Shown one piece after another: positions 53,441 through 64,000 of a stretch of 64,000 nt of DNA. The DNA lies in NCBI GenBank assembly GCA_027943245.1, contig JANDJZ010000013.1:62001-126000 (forward strand). Direction: 5' to 3'. The translations under genes and the position numbers were made by a program. Below the pieces are notes generated by a model. It worked only from the letters and a program-made list of their open reading frames with translations, was not told the origin of the DNA and did no database searches. The stretch comes from Acanthamoeba sp. SK_2022b (taxonomy: Eukaryota; Discosea; Longamoebia; Acanthamoebidae). Within the stretch, counting starts at the first letter, position 1; every line of letters begins with the position of its first letter.

Positions 53441-55513
53441 CTACTCATCGCCTTCTACACTCTTCCGAACGAGGCGAGCCACCTTCTTTCGGTACTCCTT
53501 CTTGACGTCCTCGTCGTTGGAGAAATACATCTTGGCCGCCTGGACGTTGGCCCACGTGGCAGGGCTCGGGTTGGGGTTGGACTTGAGCAGCTTAATGATG
53601 GCGTTGAGAATGTTGGCCACCAGGCCTCGTCTGGCTGGTGCGACCAGGTAGAAGGGGATGCCGTCGCTCGTCACTACCAAATTTGGAGTCAACATATCAG
53701 TAACAAATAAACAACAAGAACCTGCGCACATGGACTTGTGAGTACCGTGGGGATGGAACATCTCCGTTATGAAGCGGACGCGGGGTGGGGCTTCATCCTC
53801 ACTGAAGATGATGTCAACGTTGTAAAAGCCACCTAGAGCCACGTATATGAGAGTGAGCCTGCTATTGATGAGTGGCCAGCGAGCGAGCGCGGCGTACCTT
53901 CCCAGGGAGAGCCGTCGGGACCGAAAATGGACGCCTGCCAGTGGTAGAGATTGTCATCTTCCACCGGCGCGGCACTCACACCCTCGAGCGTCACCTTGCC
54001 CGACTTAAACTTTTCGGCCTCCTCCATGAGCTGGTAGTACTTCCAGCCGGTCTCCTTCTTGGTAAAGGCTGCGCACGCGCGATTGTGGCGGGGCACGAAG
54101 GTAAGCACGGCAGGTCCTGCGCAATGCCGCGAAGGGAAGGGGGAGTGAGCCAGGAGTATTTACCTTTGCCTTTCTCCTTCCACTCTTCGGTCTCTCGGTC
54201 GATCCTGGATTTGAGGTCCTTGAGCCGCGTGATGATGTTGGTGTAGTTGAACTTGCCCGCAGCGATGTTGCCGTCGAACTGGTTCCAGTTGGAGTGGCGT
54301 GGTTGAGTGCACATGATCGAGACTGTCAAATATCAAAGGGAAAGGAAATGCAAAGCCGCACCTCGAAAGGCATTGGACGGAACTCTTGGCCCTCGAGTCC
54401 CCGAGCGAGCTCACGCTCCGCAGTGCTGAGGTAGTTGTCGAACCAAAGCAAGAACTGGTGCTTGATCAACTCGTCCCATGCTGTCCACCAGAGAATTGCG
54501 AGCGTCAGGCGCGGAGCTACAAAACGCGGGCAGGTTGAAGCCAACGCCATACGCACGTTCGTTTCTGCCCAGGATGGCATCTTCCACCATACCACAGACG
54601 GCAATTCGCAATACCTCATGGGTGATCTTGTCTGAGTAGGCGCTGATTTCCTCAGGGTTGTCGTGCTCTCCTCCCTAACGGCAAGGATGCATTAGACCTT
54701 GTAGGCCAGAGCAGCGAACTGCAGTTAACGCTAATGTGAGGCGGGCTACGGTGAAGGCCCTTGTCACCTACCTCCTCGTAACCGGGTTCATTGTGGTAGG
54801 GCTTGGCGGTCATAATCAAACTCTGGATGGCACTAAGCAAGTAGTTGATGGAGTACGAGGACCGCCACTCGTCCTCTGACTCGCCCGACCAGGTGCCCAG
54901 GATACTCAGGCACACTGCGAGAAGGATGAGGTGTTTGAGGCCACACCTTGCGCAAGTCAAGACTTCCACAGCGTTGCTAGTACGTACCCTTTCCGCCGCT
55001 GGTACGAGAAAGAGAAGGATGGGTTAGTGCGAGTCCAACAGCTGTGCTTTTTTGAACGGAGACAGGTACCTGTAGAGATTGGGGTTGAACCTAGTGCGCC
55101 CGCCGTTGGTGGTGGTGCTGCGATGAGGTTGAAGCAAGTAAGTAATCAAATAACTCCAATAAAGCTCCAGGAAAGGAAGTGCCACGTACATGAGGACCTT
55201 GGGCGGTGTGTTGGGGTAGGTGGATGGAAATTGCATGTCTGATGGCAATTTAAAATTAGAAATCAATTGTAATTTAACGGTAGCAAACGGCCGTTTAAAG
55301 ATGGGTAAAATGCTTCGCGCACGAACCAAAGCGAAAGAAGCCAAACGAGTAGGGGGTTTCAGGAGGCCCCATGATGAGCGCATCGACATGATCTAGCGTA
55401 TCGCCTACTGGCAGGGCATAAATGGGAGGACTGTCAGGATTAAGCTTGTCATTTACCTCGCGCAGGTCCTTCTGAATCCTGCCGTGGGCTGTCGTCCGCG
55501 TGTCCTTCTGCAT
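53441..55513 (-). CDS. UBE2Z-like E2 with a second, cysteine-less UBC domain
   Basis: Eleven exons in phase: 55327-55513, 55190-55238, 55070-55117, 54988-54998, 54772-54914, 54557-54674, 54362-54480, 54164-54278, 53898-54116, 53746-53832 and 53441-53673, giving 442 residues. The first UBC domain has [29 protein letters not shown] and the catalytic Cys100 in VCLSILGTW, followed by [10 protein letters not shown] and an extension ([22 protein letters not shown]) typical of UBE2Z, the E2 charged by UBA6. After residue 290 a second UBC fold begins ([43 protein letters not shown]). There the active-site segment reads [12 protein letters not shown], with Phe373 where Cys is expected, so it should not carry ubiquitin. 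It may bind ubiquitin or an E3, as UEV proteins do. Confidence 0.85.
54988..54998 (-). other. 11-base microexon of the UBE2Z-like gene
   Basis: The exon supplies one base, three codons (GGC GGA AAG) and one base. It lies between an acceptor CAG and a GTACGT donor. Without it the phase and the conserved GGKVCL segment before the catalytic Cys cannot be rebuilt. Confidence 0.65.
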
Positions 55514-56038
55514 GGTGTAAGCTTATTTAAAACTCACGGTATGTTTGAGCTCCAGTTTCGCGAAGCTTTTTAGCCTTTATCACAAAAGCCAGGAAGAAAA
55601 ACGCCGCTGCTTGTGGCCGTTGTTTTTGTTGTTGGGGGAAGGTGCCATTGTGGGATATCACAGCCACTGGACCGGACAGGTGACATGCCAACTTGGTTTG
55701 TCCCCACAAACCTCATGGCACCGTTAATGAGCGAACACTAACAGTTGCGCCTGGCAAGTTCAGACATCCTTGCGCAAATGGCCAATTTTTTAACTCACAA
55801 TATGTATTTAATTAATTGAATTCGCATGCCGGGCATGCCGTAAAGTCTGGTGGGAAACAGAGGAAGGACGAACGGAAGATGTCATGACTCAGTCTGGGCG
55901 AAGCGCTCAGCAGTGGCGGCAGTTCGCCACGAAGACATTATTATTCCAAGTTTGAAACACCCGTACGCTTCCCTCCCAGGTTTGATTAAGTAAGGCGCAA
56001 CATAAGCGCCAAGTACTGTAAGGGCGACTGTAAGGACA
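55514..56038. promoter_or_regulatory. divergent promoter region, UBE2Z-like / acyl-CoA synthetase
   Basis: This 525-base gap separates two genes read away from each other. The middle is lower in GC (about 55780-55830). There is no coding frame I would support, and no defined element is visible. Confidence 0.45.
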
Positions 56039-59000
56039 ATGTCGCGTCTCTTCGAAGACCGTTCTCCAACGAGTAGTGACACTACTGAGGACCAGGAACC
56101 GCTGACTTCCTCGATCGTGTGGATGCTCTTCGTCCGCACGTCGGGCTTGATCATAGTCGCTGTCATCTTGGGTCTGCTCATCATTCGCCGCGTTCCCAAG
56201 GGACGCCACGCGCTCTGGCGCATGCTCAAGTCGCAAAAGGCTGAGTCGCACATGCACGCCGTGAAGGTGGGCTGCGACAACGACGGCTACCCCATGTGGC
56301 GCGCCGCAGCGTCGAGCGCGATGCTCGACTCGTACGGCATCGATCGTGATAGTGTAAGCGTGAAGGAGGGTGACCTCAAGGGCCTCCTGTGCTCGCCCAA
56401 CCCAGACATCGCCACCCTCAAAGACCTTATGCTGTATGTTTCCCTTGCGTTCGCGTATTGTCGCTACTGTTTTGTGTGTCCAACCGAGTGTGCTTTCAGC
56501 TACGCCGCCGACAAGCACAAGGGCGCGCGTGCGCTGGGGCAAAGGAAGCTTATCAAGGAACACAAGCAAAAGAAGACTGTCAACGGCGAGGAGAAGGAGT
56601 GGACACTCTACGAAAAGGGTCCCTTCGAGTGGCTCACCCACAGTCAGGTCCTCACGCAGGTCAAGCAGCTCTCTTGTGGCATTCTCTCCCTCGGCATCCG
56701 ACCTGTACGCTACCGGCCCTCCTCACCCAGCACCGGGTGGCCGCCTTCCCGTGGCTCATCGCACACACCACAATATCCGCCAAACTTGCAGAGAGAGTCG
56801 GTGTGCCTCTTCTTGGATACATGCATGGAGTGGCAGCTTATGGCCCACGCCTGCTTCTACAGCAATCTGCCGGTGGCCACAGCTTACGCAAGTCTAGGCA
56901 AGAAGGGCCTTTCCCACGCGCTCTCCCAGACCGAGAGTCGCGCTCTCTTCACCCACGCATCGCTGTTAAAGACCGTACGTCGCTCCAGCACCCCTGCCTA
57001 CCTACTACCCACCTGTGCCCATGAGCAGCGGCGTGTTGACGCGAACCGGTCCGTCGCCCGTTGCGCGTGCGCAGGTGTTAAAGAGCCTCAAGAAATGCGA
57101 GACTCTGCAGTTCGTGTTCTACGTGGGAGAGCCGAACGAGCGGGATATGAAGGAGCTCGAACAGGCTCTCACCAAGCGCGCCCAGAAGGCTGTCGACATT
57201 GAACACCGCGTCCTTAGCTTTGACAAGCTGCTCAAGATCGTACGGCGTGTCCTCCATTTTCGCAGCCTTCAGCTTGGCCTCCTTCTGTCTAGCCTCATCA
57301 GCAGATGATTGTTGGTGCGGACAGGGCAAGTACAACATGAACGAGGTCGCGGAGGACCCCAATCCCGACGACATCGCACTTGTCATGTACACAAGCGGTG
57401 CCACGGGCACGCCCAAGGTAAAGGGGATAGGGTAGGAGGATCAGCGCCGTTGCATTGCGCTTATGCTGTATGATGTATGCAGGGCGTGCTGCTGTCGCAT
57501 GCCAACTTCGTGGCGGCGGTGGCAGGCTACGCTGCCGATCTGGAGGGCACCTTCGACCCCACCATTGACAAGTATCTGGCCTAGTACGCCTCCTCTCACA
57601 ACTAAGGTTGCAGTTGTCCAAGCCACATGCATACATGCGAGTGTTGATTGAGACTTGTTCTTTGCGTTCTGTTCTAGCTTGCCGCTGGCGCACGTCTTGG
57701 AGTTCACCGTGGAGCAGTTTGCCATCTACCTCGGCATTCCAATCGGATACGGCGTAGGCTATCCCTTCCCTCCGTCCTCTCCCCAGTGCATGAGCCCTTG
57801 GCGCATTTCTCAGTGGCGATAGTGCTGACCCGATGTGCCCCACAACTTCGCAGAACACGCGCACACTGACCGACAGCAGCATGAAGAACTGCAAGGGCGA
57901 TGCCAAGGAGCTGCAGCCCACCGTCTTGGCCGGCGTGCCTGAGGTGTTTGAGCGCATCAGAAAGACCGTGGAGGCCCAGGTCAGCAAGCAGGGCCCGCTC
58001 GCCAAGTACCTCTTCCGCGGGGCCTACGCCTTCCGGAGCAAGCTCATCGACTTCCACAGTACGCTCGACTGTATAAGGCCAGTGTGCTGTCGTGTGTATG
58101 TGTGCGCACGCATGTGGTGGTGGTCTTAGAACCATTGACTTCTGCTCTGCTTGTGTCGATGGTATCGGCAGCCGATGTGCCGTTCTTGGACCAGCTGGTG
58201 TTTCGGAAGGTGAAGCAGGAGCTGGGTGGCAAGCTCAACTTCGTGGCCTCTGGTGCTGCGCCCTTGTCTAAGAACAATCAGATGTTCCTCCGCGCGTATC
58301 TACGACACCACCTCCTCTTTCTCGCGCTCCTCTCTTGCGGTTGTGTGCTGACCTGGTTTCCCTCGTCGGTTGAAACCCTCCAGGTGCTTCGGGGTCCAGG
58401 TGGTACAGGGATACGGTAAGCCTCCATAACCCTCCAACCGATAAATCTCTTCTTTCGCTCTATAGGCTGACCTGAGGTTGATGTTGTTATCACTATGACG
58501 TCCAGCCCTCACCGAAACTGCGGGAGCGGGAACGCTGCAGGCTGCCGATGATCCCACGTTCTCTAACGTAGGGCGACCCAATATGTGCTGCGGTACCGTC
58601 TTGCGCCATCTTCCCGATTGCGTGCATCTGGACTGACCCGGATTTGGTTCGCAAAAACGCATAGAGATCAAATTGGTGGATGCGCCCAAGATGGGCTACA
58701 CCACAGACGACAAGGAGGGGCCCGCCGGCGAGGTCCTTATCCGTGGTCCCAACGTGTCGCGCGGCTACCTTCACCTCGACGAGAAGACGTATGATGCACC
58801 CCTGTTCTTCTCCTGCCTTCGTCGTGCGTGCTCACGTGGCCTGGGTGTGTTTAGTAAGGAGGACTTCAAGAACGGTTGGTTCGCCACGGGCGACATTGGC
58901 CGTTGGATCGACGGCCGCCTGTACATCGTGGACAGGAAGAAGAACCTCGTCAAGCTATCGTCGGGCGAATACATCGCGTACCTCACTACTCCCGCAATGC

Positions 59001-59495
59001 GAAACACCGTCCTCCTCCCTTGTTCATGCCTCACACCGCCCCTTGTGCGTGATTGTGTGCGATAAGGTTGGAGAAGCTAGAGACGCTGTACAAGGAGAGC
59101 GCCATGGTGGCGAACATGATGGTTCACGCCAACACCGATGAGAACCTCCTCATCGCCGTTGTGCAACCCAAGAAGAAGGCTGGCGATGACGAGGACTCAT
59201 TCAAGAAGGAGTTTGAGACCATCGCCAAAAAGAACAACGTACGTTGACCGACACCGAAAGATGGGTGGGAGTATGCTCACGCGACACCGCCACGCAGCTT
59301 TCGAAGGTGGAGCGCATCGGGCGGGTGATCCTCGACTCGGAGCCATGGACACCCGAGAACGGCTTGGTGACGGCTACGGCCAAGCTCAACCGACAGGAGC
59401 TCGAGAAGAAGTTCAAGTCTCAACTGGAGGACGGTGAAGACGAGGGCAAGGGCAAAAAGAAGGGCGATGGCAAGGCCGGCAAGCAGGAGAGGTGA
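56039..59495 (+). CDS. long-chain acyl-CoA synthetase
   Basis: A multi-exon gene starting at the ATG at 56039 and ending at a TGA at 59495. It opens with a membrane anchor (MLFVRTSGLIIVAVILGLL). The adenylate-forming motifs follow in order: FLDTCMEWQLMAHACF, the ATP loop YTSGATGTPK interrupted by an intron and completed by GVLLSHAN, YLPLAHVLEF, LQPTVLAGVPEVFERI, KLNFVASGAAPLS, RGPNVSRGY, GWFATGDIG and DRKKNLVKLSSGEYI, which is the long-chain class signature. These enzymes make acyl-CoA from free fatty acid, ATP and CoA. The anchor suggests ER or outer mitochondrial membrane. The C terminus is Lys/Gly-rich (DEGKGKKKGDGK). Not every junction was fixed; the one after FLRAYL near 58300-58400 is weak. 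Confidence 0.85.
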
Positions 59496-59607
59496 ACTCC
59501 ACCCGCCCTCCGCAGATCAGCATGAGACGCTTTGTCTCCGTGGGCTCCTTCTCCATCACCAACCATGCTTTGCGTTATTTTGCCCCATCGTGAGCGTTAC
59601 ACGTGGG

Positions 59608-60552
59608 TTAGTAGTCGTCTTGATCATCGTTCCCTCCCGCGTAGCCGTAGTCGTCGCCATCGTCGTCGTCGTACCGCCCGGCGTCATAGCCCATTCCCTC
59701 ATCATCGCTGTATCTGCACGGGAGAGACGCGCGTTTTCACAGTGAGACGCCGCTGTGACGACCCACGTGGCAACGAGCACAGCTATCACGGCCGGTACCG
59801 GTTCTGCGCCTCATATTCGGATCGGTCCATGATGATCTCCCCGTTGGGCCCAATGGTGGTCCTGGGCGCAGCGGGGGGCTCAGCCTCCTGTTCGGCGACG
59901 GCGTCGGTCGGCCGTCCAACCGCCGGCGCGATGACGCTCGGCCCTTTGCGCGCTGGCTGGACGGCGGGCGCGGGCGGCGGTATTTCGGACTCGCCGTTCT
60001 CCCTGAGCTCGCGAGCGCGCTTCTCCTGCTCCGCGATCGCCTTGGCCCTGTCCGCCAGTATCCTGTGCTCGTTCTCCTCTGTGACACCGACAAGCCCACG
60101 GGACGGCAGGCCGTCAGAGAAGTGCTGCCAGCTGATTGGTGGTGGCTTTCGCGAGGAGGGAGTCCCCTTATACCGATGGGAAGACGGCTGCGGAGGGCGA
60201 GATCAATCCGCGGGCCGTTCTCCTTCTCCTCCTTCTTGAACTTGTTGCGAATCTGGTCGCGCGAACGGTCGGGAAACAGCAACTGAATGAGCGTGAAGTC
60301 CGTGCCGTATCTACGCAGCGCCTGTTGGAACGTGTCCACATATCACAAATGTTAATCATGTCTATAGGTGAGTGAAGGAGAGATGAGCGTACGTTGTAGA
60401 AAGCATCGGTCTGTTCTCGTGTCCACTTGTTGCGTTGGTTCTTCCTCCGATGTCGCTGGAAGTTGGTGTTCTTTGACTCCTGATCCTCGTACGTGTAAGA
60501 ATAATTCACGTTTTCGTCCCTCTGCGTCGTGTTCACCACCAGACTCTGTTCA

Positions 60553-60627
<75 letters not shown>

Positions 60628-61450
60628 ACAGGCAAAGGAGGGAGTGAATAGTTGTTAAGCAGATGTTGCCAGAAGCAGGGCAAGTGAGGCGTGCCTGCTG
60701 GTCGATGATGATCTCTCCCGTCTCGGGATCGATAGTCACTTGTGGCCCCATGGACTGCCGCGGCGCCACCGCAGCGCTCCTGCAAGGGCCATCATCGTCG
60801 TCGACAGGTTAAACATAATCAGCCACCCACCGTAAAGCGCAAGGCCAGGACCCGTACGCTTCCTCGCGCGGAGTGGGCCGGCTAATGCTGCGCACTTGCT
60901 CCTCGGAGCCGGTGGCGGGCATGGGCGTGCCGACGTTGGCGCGCACGACGTCCTTGAGCGTGCTCGCGCGCTTGGCCCGAATGGGCGGTGGCCCACCACC
61001 GGACGATGAGGACAACGAAGAGGATGGCGAAAGCGGCGCGGCTGCGGCCTTGGCACGGGTGCTGACGATAGGACTGGGTCCGCCGCTGGGAGAGGTGGTA
61101 AGAGAAGAGGTGGAGGTGTCGAGTCTGGGCTTCTTCTGTGGCGTTGTTGGCGAGGTCTGCTCATCCACTTCGTGGCCTGACTCAATCTCTTTGACAGTGT
61201 CTTTGCGTTTGCCTAACCCACCAACGAGATGAAAATATGAGACAGGCTTCAGGGCAAAAGGCGAAAGGATGAAGCCTTCAGGCCGACCTGTTACAGAAAT
61301 CAGATCTGTTTGCAGAATTGGCAGTCCGGATGAAGCTGACCTCGGAAGGCCCAGTGGGACTGGTTTGCGACCTCCACGAGCTGCCAGATTGGGCTTGAAT
61401 CCGCCTCTTCGTGCTGGGCCAGAGGCGGATGGACTGTCAGCCGTTTCCAT
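59608..61450 (-). CDS. TFIIIB subunit Bdp1 (B'')
   Basis: Minus-strand gene from an ATG at 61450. The N-terminal 200 residues are Pro/Ser-rich (RGGFKPNLAARGGRKPVPLG, TPQKKPRLD). Next comes GPQVTIDPETGEIIIDQQ, spliced to SLVVNTTQRDE, then a SANT/Myb domain: KWTREQTDAFYN joined to ALRRYGTDFTLIQLLFP and RSRDQIRNKFKKEEKENGPR. That order and the SANT sequence are characteristic of Bdp1, which completes TFIIIB with TBP and Brf1 on RNA polymerase III promoters. The C-terminal part repeats a GPNGEIIMD motif. A final exon (59608-59713) is reached by a donor after CAGAACCG and encodes an acidic Asp/Tyr/Gly tail ending DDQDDY. Reading through that donor would instead stop at 59786. Confidence 0.82.
60554..60624 (+). 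repeat. (CA)n microsatellite in a Bdp1 intron
   Basis: A CA run of about 70 bases in the intron between the GEIIID and SLVV coding segments. Confidence 0.92.
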
Positions 61451-61532
61451 CTTTGTTGCGGCGTTGTTAAAAAGCTTGGAGAAAAAAGCTTGCCAACTGC
61501 GGAAATCAATTCAAATCCGCTAATCCGCAAAG

Positions 61533-63751
61533 ATGGTGATTGTCCCTCTACACCGCGGCATGTGTGAGCACTGCTCTCCTTGTGTCTTGGTTAATTTATA
61601 TAAAATTGCATCTTGCAGCTGCGGGCAGGTGCAAGCGGGAGGCAGGCGTGGGCCATTACAGACGCAACTGCCTGGCGATGGGTCGACCGGAGCACACAGC
61701 CGTTCGCGTACGCACTATGCAGCAGGCGTACATACACCACACCATCCGTGCGCCTCTTCCACCCAAGGTATCGCACCCCTCGTTCTCCCTGTGCCGGTCC
61801 TTGCACATGATTAGTGGTGGCACATGCGTCGAACAGAGAGAAGGTGGTGAAGGAGGCTAAGCTGCCGCCCTTCATTCGAGCGCGTGACCTCGCCAAGAAG
61901 CTGGGCATCAACCTCAAGGACATTACGCGACGACTAACATCCGAGGGGTGCGCTGCCTTTACTCACGCCCTCGTCTCCACCTTGCGCAATTGACGCGGCG
62001 CATGGTCCAGGATTCGCTTCAAGACGCCGAAAGACTTGATCTTCTCGTGGGAGTCCACCTCACAGTTCGCTGAGAGCATTGGCATCGAGCCCGTGTTCGA
62101 CGATCCTGATCTGCGTCGGGACGCCGCCTCACATCGCGAGCGACGCAAGGCCGGTCCAGCCGGCCAGGCCATCTGCGAGGGCATGATACTGCGACCAGGT
62201 GCCTTACTTTCGCAGCTGGCTTGCTGAACCGAGAGCAGCGGCTCACTCTCTCGAGTTGCCTCACGGTCACCATCAGGGATCGTGTCGGTGATGGGGCATG
62301 TGGACCACGGTAAGACGACCCTGCTGGATGCGCTCCGAAACACCAATGTGGCCGCGCAGGAGGCGGGAGGGATCACGCAGCGACTGAGCGCATTCAAGGT
62401 CAAGGTGTCCCAGTTCTTGCAGCAGCAACAGGCGGCCGAGGCGGACGATAAAGCCATCACCTTCCTGGACACTCCAGGCCACAAGCACGTCCTTTCTGTC
62501 CACCAACCACAATCCCTTTGCATTACTGTTATTATTATTAATACTAATAATTCTTATCGATTCTTGAACTTATATATGTGAAATGCCGCATTACTGACTT
62601 GACGCCGCCACCTATGCAGGGCCTTCTTTAGGATGCGGTCCAATGGTGCCTACCTGTCGGACATGGTGGTGCTGATCATCGCCTGTGACGAGGGTATCAA
62701 GCCGCAGACCAAGGAGTCCTACGATCTCGCACTGGAGTCCGAGCTGCCGGTGGTGATCGCTCTCAACAAGATAGACCTCCCAGTCGACACGTCGCTTGTC
62801 AAGCGGCGACTCGAGAGGCTGGGCTGGGTGCCCTCGCGCGGCGGCCGCGCTACAGCGCCATCCAACGTCAAGGCCGTCGTGGAGATATCGGCCAAGGAGC
62901 GACGCAACTTGGACGTGCTCGTTTCGACAGTGGCCAACGCCTGCAAAGAGATGAACCTGTGGGAGGAGACGACGTGTCCGCCTGAGGCAACAGTGGTGGA
63001 GGTATGGAGTGAGGACGGGTCGCGCGGGCGCGTGCTCAAGGTCATAGTGCACTGCGGTGTGCTCGAGGTGGGTCAGCACTTCGTTGTGGGTTACCAGGCC
63101 GGCCGCGTGCGCGCGATCTTTGATGAGAACAGGAAGCTGGTGGAGAAGGCCATGCCCGGCGATCCGGTCGAGATCGTGGGCCTCTTCCGCGGCACGCTTC
63201 CCTCGCCCGGCGACGATCTGTTCGTCGTCTCGCGCGACAAGGCCGAGCAAGTCATCGAGTTCCGGAATCTGGTGACCGACTTCCAGGGTACCGAGGGCAA
63301 GTACGATCAGGCCCTCATCAACTCCATCCACCGCGAGTCGGCCGCACAACAAGAAGGGGACGAGGAGGAAAGTGAGGAAGAAGGCGAAGAGATGGAGGAA
63401 GGCGACGAGAATGAGACGGTACCCTGCGAAGACGATGAGGAGGAGCCAATGGTGAACGTGGTGCTCAAGGCCGACAATCTCGGGTCACTGTACACGCTCG
63501 TCGATGCCTGCAACGAGCTGTCAGCTCAAGGCGGGCCCAAGGTGAACATCGTCCGAGCGGGCGTGGGCAACGTGAGCGCCACGGACGTGGCCTATGCCAA
63601 GAGCGCCGAATGCGCCATCTACACGTTCAACGTCGGCCTCACTCATGACATCAAGCTGCGCAAGGACAATCTCAAGATCCGCATCAAGCACTTCGACGTG
63701 TTCTACCACCTCCTCGATGATCTTAAGAAGGAGCAGGAGGCCCTACGATAG
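61533..63751 (+). CDS. mitochondrial translation initiation factor IF-2, lacking domain IV
   Basis: Secure exons are 61837-61947, one ending at 62198, 62277-62484 and 62620-63751; upstream exons are tentative, with an ATG at 61533. The N side is Arg/Thr-rich ([16 protein letters not shown]), as in a mitochondrial presequence. The IF2_N-type module reads [18 protein letters not shown]. The GTPase motifs are [29 protein letters not shown] and a closing SAK. Domain II follows ([17 protein letters not shown]), then an acidic insert, and domain III ([17 protein letters not shown] to [17 protein letters not shown]). The protein stops at KKEQEALR, where other IF-2 proteins continue into the C-terminal domain that binds formyl-Met-tRNA. 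The intron 62485-62619 has a GC donor. The factor should place initiator tRNA on mitochondrial ribosomes. Confidence 0.85.
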
Positions 63752-64000
63752 CGCGACATGTCCCGCGTTCTGGCCGCACATAAAATAACCAAATTGGGTG
63801 GTGGTTCTAACCGGCCTGTTATTGAAAATTCCGGGCATGACCGCTGTCCGGAAAAACGCCGTCGGAGTTCAAAATACTAAGAAGAAGAGCTTGCGTGCAG
63901 GGTTTGCTCCTGTGTGGGCGCATTCACAGCTCCCTGCTTGGATAGGTTTTCGCATCTTACTGATATACTGAACCATGGTTCGCTTTCTTTGAGCCGGTTG
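63752..64000. other. 3' flank of IF-2 and window end
   Basis: An ATAAAATAA stretch near 63781 may act in 3' end formation. No continuation of the IF-2 frame and no other feature is seen. Confidence 0.4.

Overview
The window is intron-rich nuclear DNA from a eukaryote, most likely a free-living amoebozoan of the Acanthamoeba type. The evidence is GC-rich exons cut by many short GT-AG introns, intergenic gaps of a few hundred bases, genes on both strands, and a mix of cytoskeletal, endosomal and digestive genes. I see no rRNA, tRNA, CRISPR array or viral gene. Exon limits were worked out by hand from splice sites and reading phase. Where every exon phase agrees the model is good; where a 5' exon could not be fixed the entry says so.

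Layout. 1-7.5 kb: the end of a coiled-coil gene, an SH3-DH-PH Rho exchange factor, a 2-Cys peroxiredoxin, and a tiny DUF3339-like membrane protein on the minus strand. 7.9-15 kb: an unrecognised minus-strand gene, then a SAM/charged-helix/LIM/Costars actin-type protein. 15-21.3 kb: a USP36-type nucleolar deubiquitinase and a NamZ/DUF1343 exo-muramidase. 21.3-23.7 kb: a lower-GC island with ACC-rich repeats. 23.9-32.6 kb: a large minus-strand ankyrin-WGR-PARP gene. 32.6-40.8 kb: a RUN/coiled-coil/FYVE protein, a 2OG-Fe(II) oxygenase and an intronless unknown. 40.8-43.4 kb: a second lower-GC island with a decayed hAT transposase. 43.4-47.2 kb: a secreted GH29 alpha-L-fucosidase and an RCC1-repeat protein. 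48.4-55.5 kb: two unusual minus-strand fusions, a phosphohexomutase-SIS isomerase-UDP-sugar pyrophosphorylase and a UBE2Z-like E2 with a second, catalytically dead UBC domain. 56-63.8 kb: a long-chain acyl-CoA synthetase, the TFIIIB subunit Bdp1, and a mitochondrial IF-2 that lacks its last domain.

The genes do not form one pathway. Several fit a bacterivore (muramidase, fucosidase, peroxiredoxin) and several serve housekeeping roles. The strongest candidate for a new system is the trifunctional sugar-nucleotide enzyme at 48403-53086. Single exons span both of its domain junctions, and its three activities could in principle act in sequence.
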